Shown: positions 35,558-40,635 of the stretch, piece by piece
How positions within the stretch are numbered: the stretch's first letter is position 1
Layout: the number at the start of each line of letters is the position of its first letter
Source of the DNA: Alphaproteobacteria bacterium
Lineage (GTDB): Bacteria > Pseudomonadota > Alphaproteobacteria > MPNO01 > UBA830
Reading direction: 5' to 3'
Assembly: GCA_022822405.1 (NCBI GenBank)
Contig: JAJEBT010000062.1
Span: 1-40,635 of the forward strand
DNA length: 40,635 bases
Notes under the pieces: generated by a model
Told to the model about the DNA's origin: nothing
The model's database searches: none
The model's input: only the letters and a program-made list of their open reading frames with translations
Position numbers and translations under genes: made by a program

Positions 35558-36768
35558 GGTCGGGCACGGCGGCAATGGCGTCGGCTGGGACGGCCCGGCA
35601 ACCGCGAGGCGGCGCTCCGCGGCCGGTGCGAATATGCGCGCTGGCGCTGTTTGTCCTCTCCGCCGCCGCCTGCGCCCCGGCGGAACGCAAGGAAAGCGCC
35701 GGGGTCCGCTTCGAACCCGCCCGGTTCTCCGATCTGCGCGGCTGGGCCGATGACAACCATCGGGCGGCGCTCGTCACCTTCCTGAAATCCTGCAGGTGGC
35801 TGCTCCGGCACGGTACGGGGCGGTTCGGACGCGCGGCCGACTGGCGGGCGGTGTGCAGGGAAGCGCGGGCCTCCACAGGGCGCGCCCCGGACGCCAGGAG
35901 ATTCTTCGAGCGCAACTTCGTCCCGGTCCGGGTCACCGCCGGGGACGGCAATCCGGATGGGCTGGTCACCGGCTATTTCGAGCCTCAGCTCCGCGGATCC
36001 CGCAAGCGCGACACCCGCTACAGCGTCCCTCTCTACAAGCGTCCTCCGGAACTGATAACGGTCGACCTCAGCCGGTTCCGGAACGATCTCAAGGGCCGGC
36101 GGGTTGCAGGCCTCGCGGTCAATGGCGCCCTCAAGCCCTATCACGACCGCGCCAGCATCGACGGAGGCGCCCTCGACAACCGCGGCCTCGAACTGGTCTG
36201 GGTCGACAGCGCCATCGACGCATTCTTCCTGCAGATCCAGGGTTCGGGACAGGTTCGCCTGCGCGATGGAACCGTCATGCGGCTGGGCTATGCCGGATTC
36301 AACGGACAGCCCTACACGGCGATCGGCCGCGCACTCATCCGCAACGGAGCCATTCCGGCGGAAAAGATGTCGATGCAGGCCATCCGGCGATGGCTCAAGG
36401 CCAATCCGAAGGCCGGCCGGAAGCTGATGCACACCAACAGGTCCTACGTGTTCTTCCGGCAGCTGTCCGGCCCCGGTCCGGTCGGCACCGCCGGCGTGGC
36501 GCTGACGCCCGGCAGAAGCGTTGCTGTCGACCGTCACCGGATTCCGCTGGGGATGCCGCTATGGCTGGAAACGACCCTTCCCGGGGGGCGTGCCGAACCG
36601 TTCCGGCGGCTCGTTGTCTCACAGGACACAGGCGGCGCGATCAGCGGCGCCGTCCGCGCGGACATCTTCTGGGGCGCGGGACCGCGGGCGGCCGAAATCG
36701 CGGGCCACATGAAGTCGAGCGGGCGGTATTGGCTCCTGCGGCCGCGATTCTCGATACCGTCGGGCTGA
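35554..36768 (+). CDS. mltA: Membrane-bound lytic murein transglycosylase A (MltA)
   Basis: The 404-residue enzyme cleaves peptidoglycan glycan strands, releasing anhydromuropeptides. The N-terminus carries a lipoprotein signal (ICALALFVLSAAAC, lipobox SAAC). The catalytic domain begins GYFEPQLRGSRKRDTRYSVPLYKRP, and the C-terminal 3D domain holds the catalytic Asp in VVSQDTGGAISGAVRADIFWG. The start GTG at 35554 overlaps the Tim44-like stop; an in-frame ATG at 35575 is the alternative and would still keep the signal. Envelope products may feed the AmpG-like transporter encoded earlier. Confidence 0.94.
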   Translation: MRSGTAAMASAGTARQPRGGAPRPVRICALALFVLSAAACAPAERKESAGVRFEPARFSDLRGWADDNHRAALVTFLKSCRWLLRHGTGRFGRAADWRAVCREARASTGRAPDARRFFERNFVPVRVTAGDGNPDGLVTGYFEPQLRGSRKRDTRYSVPLYKRPPELITVDLSRFRNDLKGRRVAGLAVNGALKPYHDRASIDGGALDNRGLELVWVDSAIDAFFLQIQGSGQVRLRDGTVMRLGYAGFNGQPYTAIGRALIRNGAIPAEKMSMQAIRRWLKANPKAGRKLMHTNRSYVFFRQLSGPGPVGTAGVALTPGRSVAVDRHRIPLGMPLWLETTLPGGRAEPFRRLVVSQDTGGAISGAVRADIFWGAGPRAAEIAGHMKSSGRYWLLRPRFSIPSG

Positions 36769-36838
36769 TCCGCGGCCATCATCCGGGCCGGCTCCGCGGC
36801 CCGCGCTTATCCTCCTCCACGCCGGACGGGCGCCGCGC

Positions 36839-39076
36839 TCATGCCAGCGCGTCGAATGCCAGCTGGTCCGCCGGCGCCTCCGATGCGCTGCCCTCAAGCC
36901 ATTCGCGAAGCTTCGACCATCTGCGCCGCCCCGACGCCGCTCCGACGGCTATGGCGACGGCCTTGTGCTGGCCGACCAGGACCACCAGCCGCTTGCCGCG
37001 CGTCACGCCGGTATAGAGGAGATTGCGCTGCAGCATGATGTAGTGCTGGGTCGTCACGGGAATGACGACAGCGGGATATTCGGAACCCTGCGCCTTGTGA
37101 ATCGTCGTCGCATAGGCAGGCACCAGGGCGTCGAGTTCGCCGAATCCGTAGGCCAGCGCCCGGCCGTCGAACTCGACCGTGATCTCGGCAGTCTCCGGAT
37201 CGACATCCTGAATGAAGCCGATATCGCCATTGTAGACCTCGCGGTCGTAATCGTTTTCGGTCTGCATCACCTTGTCGCCGCGGGAAAAGGTCCAGCCGAA
37301 ACGCTCCACCTTGCGCTCTTCCGAAGGGTTGAGGGTCTCCTGAAGCTCCTTGTTGAGCCGCCGGGCGCCGACATCGCCGCGCTGCATCGGGCACAGCACC
37401 TGGATGTCCTGGATCGGGTCGAACCCGAAACGTCCCGGTATGCGGGTGCTGACAAGCTCGACGATGCGCTGCAGGGCGGTTTCCGGTTCATCCGCCCGCA
37501 CGAAATAGAAATCGCTTTCGCCGTCGGGCCGGGCGAGTTCGGGGATCTCTCCCTCGTTTATGCGGTGGGCATTGACGATTATTCGGCTCTCCGCCGCCTG
37601 CCGGAAAACTTCGGTAAGGCGGGCGACCGGCAGCAAGCCGCTTCCGATCACGTCCGCAAGCACCTGTCCCGGCCCGACCGAGGGCAACTGGTCCACGTCG
37701 CCGACCACCAGCAGCGCCGCGTTCCCGGGCAGGGCGTTCAGCAACGCGTACATCAGCATGACATCAACCATCGAGGCCTCGTCGACAACCAGGAGATCGC
37801 ACTCGAGCGGGTTCTCCACGGTTCGCCGGAAGGTGCCGTAGCGCGGATCGACCTCTAGCAGTCGGTGAATCGTCTTCGCCTCGCGTCCGGTGGCCTCGCT
37901 CATGCGTTTGGCGGCGCGGCCCGTCGGCGCGCACAGCGCGATCCGGACCTGCTTGACAGCGAGAATGCGCAATATGGTGTTGACGATCGTCGTCTTGCCG
38001 ACACCGGGCCCGCCGGTGATGACCATGACCTTCGAAAGAAGCGCCGTGCGCACCGCCTCCCTCTGGCTGCCGGCGAGTTCGAGGCCGGTGTGCTGCTGCG
38101 CCCACGGGATCGCCTTCTCGCTGTCAATGTCCGGCCACGGGCGGCCGCCGCGGCGCAACGCATGAAGCCGGCGCGCGATATAGGCCTCGGCACGGTACAG
38201 CGCCAGCAGAAAGACGCATTCCGTGTCCCCGACCCTGTCGACCACCACGTAACCGTCGGCAATCTCCTGCTCCATGGCTTCGGCGACGAGATCCGGGGCG
38301 ACTTCCAGAAGGCCGGCGGTATCAGCAATCAGCCTGTCCCGCGGCAGTCCGCAATGGCCCTCATTCATCGCTTCGGCAAGAGCAAAGGAGATCCCCGAAC
38401 GGATCCGGATCATCGCCGTCTTCTCGATGCCGAGCTGCATCGCGATCGTGTCGGCCGTCCTGAATCCGATGCCGCGGATGTCGCGCGCGAGGCGGTACGG
38501 GTTTTCGGACATCACCTGCACCGAGTCGACGCCATATGTCTTGAAGATGCGGACCGCACGCGCAGTGCTGACGCCGTGCTCATGGAGGAACACCATGATC
38601 TCGCGCACGACCTTCTGCTCCGCCCACGCCTCGACGATGCGGGCAGCCCGTACCGGACCGATCCCGCTCACTTCCCGCAGTCTCTCCGGATAGTTCTCGA
38701 TGACGTCAAAGACATCCTCTCCGAACGCCTGCACCAGCTTGGCCGCATAGACCTTGCCGATACCGTGGATCATGCCGGAGGCCAGATACCTCCGGATCCC
38801 CTCGACAGAGGTTGGCTGCGACGTTCGGAGGAAGCGCGCCTTGAACTGACGGCCATAGCTGCGGTCTTCCACCCACTCGCCGGAGGCCGTGATCCATTCC
38901 CCGGCTCCGATCGTTGGGGCATGGCCGACCACTGTCTCGAGATCGCGACGCCCCCTGACCTTGACGCGAAGAACGCTGAACCCGTTCTCGGCATTGTGAA
39001 AGGTCACGCGTTCGACGAGACCCGCAAGCACCTCGGGTTCACCGCGTTCATCCTGTGGTTTGCCGGGGTTCGACAT
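36839..39076 (-). CDS. recD2: ATP-dependent RecD2-type DNA helicase
   Basis: The 745-residue superfamily 1B helicase translocates 5' to 3' on single-stranded DNA and is not part of a RecBC complex. The N-terminal region includes helix-hairpin-helix segments (GIGKVYAAKLVQAFG and VSGIGPVRAARIVEAW) typical of RecD2. Walker A is ITGGPGVGKTTIVN, Walker B is LLVVDEASMVD, and motif VI is near TTIHKAQGSEYPAVVIP and LLYTGVTRGKRLVVL. The ATG at 39076 is used, with weak ribosome-binding support; the frame stays open 46 codons upstream but lacks homology. Length of about 720-745 residues fits the family. Confidence 0.95.
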   Translation of the reverse strand: MSNPGKPQDERGEPEVLAGLVERVTFHNAENGFSVLRVKVRGRRDLETVVGHAPTIGAGEWITASGEWVEDRSYGRQFKARFLRTSQPTSVEGIRRYLASGMIHGIGKVYAAKLVQAFGEDVFDVIENYPERLREVSGIGPVRAARIVEAWAEQKVVREIMVFLHEHGVSTARAVRIFKTYGVDSVQVMSENPYRLARDIRGIGFRTADTIAMQLGIEKTAMIRIRSGISFALAEAMNEGHCGLPRDRLIADTAGLLEVAPDLVAEAMEQEIADGYVVVDRVGDTECVFLLALYRAEAYIARRLHALRRGGRPWPDIDSEKAIPWAQQHTGLELAGSQREAVRTALLSKVMVITGGPGVGKTTIVNTILRILAVKQVRIALCAPTGRAAKRMSEATGREAKTIHRLLEVDPRYGTFRRTVENPLECDLLVVDEASMVDVMLMYALLNALPGNAALLVVGDVDQLPSVGPGQVLADVIGSGLLPVARLTEVFRQAAESRIIVNAHRINEGEIPELARPDGESDFYFVRADEPETALQRIVELVSTRIPGRFGFDPIQDIQVLCPMQRGDVGARRLNKELQETLNPSEERKVERFGWTFSRGDKVMQTENDYDREVYNGDIGFIQDVDPETAEITVEFDGRALAYGFGELDALVPAYATTIHKAQGSEYPAVVIPVTTQHYIMLQRNLLYTGVTRGKRLVVLVGQHKAVAIAVGAASGRRRWSKLREWLEGSASEAPADQLAFDALA

Positions 39077-39856
39077 CGATGGGCTTAGAAACCTCCGAAC
39101 GGAACAGACGGCAGCGCGAGCCCCCTGTTTATCACTTCGGACAGGATGCAACCAACCGGTGGAAGCCTGCCAACCGTTCCCGCCCGCGGTTCCGGAGCAA
39201 CCGCATGATCGCAACGGGCCTCCACGTCGGAAGAAAGCCGGTTCTACAAGTCCTGGAACTGCAGAACCGGGACCGGATCCCGACCCCCTCGAAGCCTAGA
39301 GTCTGTACCGAGCCACTCCGAATTGTGTCAGTACATCAAGTTGAATTGGCGCTGGTGGAGGTGAAGTCGTCTGGCGAACGAATTTCCGGCCCGCTTACTT
39401 GCCACGGCATGTAAGGTCGACGGGACCGACATGTTGGGAAAACGTGTCGACAAGAGCAGGATACATCGACATGGCCTTTGACCCCGATCGCCTGTCATGG
39501 ACTGCGGCCGCCTTCCGATTTGCCGCAGTGCCTGCAGTGTAGGGTATTGAATAAACGTTGTGTCGTCCACTCATCTGTAAATTTTGATGAGGGCTGGCAA
39601 GGGAATCAAATCGAAGAGGGCTGGATCCATACCAGCGAACACCTCGCTCCCATTCGGAATGACGGAACCATTGAACTGGATCCTCTTCACACGCGACCAG
39701 CGGCCAACGGCGGCCAGTCAAGTATACAAGTCCCATAGAAACCGCAAGCAACGGTGCAAGCCTTTTGGTGAAACCTGATTTCTGCAGGCTAGCGATTGCA
39801 GCACTGCATTCATACACCTATAGAGCATGCATCGAAGGCATGATGGAGAATTGACT
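39077..39856. other. Gene-poor, lower-GC stretch before the fitAB locus
   Basis: This 780-base stretch has no gene I can defend. Reading frames are short and do not resemble known families. It contains an 8-bp perfect inverted repeat, CCGGTTCT (39238-39245) and AGAACCGG (39263-39270). GC content falls toward the right, and the segment probably is debris of past insertions, like the DNA that follows. I could not identify a transposase in any frame. Confidence 0.5.
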
Positions 39857-40108
39857 ATGGCCATGCTGACCGTGTGCAACCTGCCCGACGAGGTGCATCG
39901 CGCTCTGCGTGTGCGGGCAGCTCTGAAGGGCCGCAGCACCGAGGCCGAGGTGCGCGCTATCCTGGAGGCAACAGTCCTGCCGGAAGGGCGGGCCGCGCTG
40001 GGGACGCTGCTGACCACCGTCGGCCGGCGCGCCGGGTTGACAGACGAGGAATTCGCGGGCTTCACACAACGAGATACCGCTCCGGCACGGCTGATCGATC
40101 TGGAATGA
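39857..40108 (+). CDS. FitA/VapB-type ribbon-helix-helix antitoxin
   Basis: The 83-residue protein begins with an RHH DNA-binding domain: LTVCNLPDEVHRALRVRAALKGRSTEAEVRAILEATV, where the short strand TVCNLP and the helix pair are typical of FitA-type antitoxins. The C-terminal part (LLTTVGRRAGLTDEEFAGFTQRDTAPARLIDLE) would block the PIN toxin. GGAG eight bases before the ATG at 39857 supports the start; another ATG is two codons later. Its stop overlaps the toxin start as ATGA. It normally represses its own operon in complex with toxin. Confidence 0.9.
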   Translation: MAMLTVCNLPDEVHRALRVRAALKGRSTEAEVRAILEATVLPEGRAALGTLLTTVGRRAGLTDEEFAGFTQRDTAPARLIDLE

Positions 40109-40536
40109 TTCTGGCAGACACCAACGTGGTGTCGGAGCCGCTGCGCAAGGCTCCGGAACCGTGCGTTGCCGAATGGCTCGACGCGCAGGCATTGGAAACG
40201 CTGCATCTGTCCGCCATTACCGTCGCCGAGTTGCGTTTCGGGGTCTGGCCGCTGCCGGCCGGCCACCGGCGAAATCGACTGCATAAGGGCCTGGAGGAGC
40301 AAATCTTGCCGATGTTCGCCGGGCGGGTGATGCTCTTCGATCTTGCGGCTTCGCAGGTCTATGCGGAGCTGATGGCGAAGGCCCCGTCCAAGGGGAGGCA
40401 AACGAAAACCCGGCCGACCGGCAAGCTTCGCCTAGGTCCTCGGCCAACTGGCGAAAACCGACCCTATCGATGCGGCCATGCTGACTCGCCTTGGCTAGCC
40501 CGCAAAAATCACCACGGGAGTTTGCATGGGGCGTGA
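40105..40536 (+). pseudogene. FitB/VapC-type PIN toxin, C-terminus replaced by IS-derived sequence
   Basis: The frame starts MILADTNVVSEPLRKAPEP and shows PIN residues Asp5 and Glu42 (ITVAELRFG). Similarity to FitB-like toxins continues to about residue 98 (AASQVYAELMAKAPSKGR). After that the protein should read a segment like R-P-I-S-V-A-D-A-Q-I-A-A, carrying the third catalytic Asp near 104, but this is absent. The remaining 45 residues are out-of-frame reading of IS110-family DNA. The ribonuclease is therefore missing a key acidic residue and much of its fold, so I treat it as inactive. The open frame (143 codons) remains intact, so a protein could still be made. Confidence 0.83.
40401..40498 (+). 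mobile_element. IS110-family transposase fragment
   Basis: In the frame starting at 40427 the sequence reads FA, stop, VLGQLAKTDPIDAAMLTRLG. The LAKTDPIDA string is the strongly conserved IS110-family DEDD transposase motif (normally LAKTDRIDAAVLARF). An in-frame stop precedes it, and both ends of the transposase are lost. The fragment joins the fitB toxin on its left and the putative IS1380-like end on its right. The left boundary (40401) is approximate. Confidence 0.75.
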
Positions 40537-40635
40537 ATCCGTGTTATTGGTAAATGTATCAAGCAGTTACCACAAGCGCGGAGGCTGCCCCATGCCGACA
40601 GAGTGTAAATCAGGAGAGCTATCCTTTCAACTCCC
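40499..40635 (+). mobile_element. Left end of a probable IS1380-family insertion sequence
   Basis: Homology to IS110 stops at 40495-40498. From 40499 the sequence changes (CCCGCAAAAATCACC) and leads to a well-placed ribosome binding site and a transposase-like start. I infer the insertion sequence end is near 40499. The right end and any target duplication lie outside the window, so the terminal repeat cannot be confirmed here. Confidence 0.5.
40592..40635 (+). CDS. Probable IS1380-family transposase, first 14 codons only
   Basis: ATG at 40592 is preceded by GGAGG (40580-40584) with seven-base spacing. The visible protein reads MPTECKSGELSFQL, which resembles the N-terminus of IS1380-family transposases (typically MxTEC- followed by F and a G-R motif before the FDGG segment). 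Only 14 complete codons are in the window, so the call rests on a short string and on the surrounding IS debris. The rest of the gene lies past the right edge. Confidence 0.5.
   Translation, partial: MPTECKSGELSFQL

Noticed and set aside
1..40635. CRISPR array or prophage
   Set aside because: No regularly spaced direct repeats, cas genes, capsid, terminase or portal genes are seen.

Overview
The window is chromosomal DNA from a GC-rich alphaproteobacterium. The best lineage clues are gene order: maeB divergent from mutS-glnD-murJ; a complete phoR-pstCAB-phoU-phoB block; a Tim44-like gene overlapping mltA and divergent from fxsA; and a bactofilin gene. The genus cannot be read from the sequence. 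GC content and codon use are even over most of the window. They drop visibly at about 4.7-6.95 kb and 39.1-40.6 kb, which hold toxin-antitoxin and transposon-derived DNA.

Layout. 1-1668: 3' part of a CobW/ZigA-type GTPase gene overlapping a DUF1826 gene. 1700-1996: wrecked serine recombinase. 2185-4670: three metabolic genes (2-hydroxyacid dehydrogenase, and a VOC gene divergent from a NIPSNAP gene). 4854-6555: a coupled cassette on the minus strand made of an AAA ATPase, an AbrB-type antitoxin and a decayed PIN toxin. 6952-9000: sixA-type phosphatase and a tcuA-like flavoprotein. 9139-9455: a tRNA-Leu(UAA) gene split in the anticodon loop by a 230-nt group I intron. 9510-11490: a GST and a luciferase-like oxidoreductase. 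11563-18870: mutS, glnD, murJ (minus). 19062-21362: maeB. 21410-28037: phosphate regulation and uptake, without pstS. 28120-32356: adenosine kinase-like gene, typA and ampG-like transporter (minus). 32779-36768: bactofilin, a small lipoprotein, fxsA, the Tim44-like protein and mltA. 36839-39076: recD2. 39857-40635: fitAB-type toxin-antitoxin pair whose toxin is cut by an IS110-family fragment, itself followed by the left end of a likely IS1380-family element.

How the genes work together. PhoR and PhoB sense phosphate limitation with the Pst transporter and PhoU, and a Pho-box-like site precedes pstC. MurJ, AmpG-like protein, MltA and bactofilin all act on the cell envelope. MutS and RecD2 act on DNA, and GlnD on nitrogen control.

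The most notable feature is the intron-split tRNA-Leu(UAA). All four conserved group I core elements (P, Q, R, S) are readable, in order, and the splice sites restore a perfect anticodon arm. Conventional tRNA searches would probably miss the gene or truncate it.
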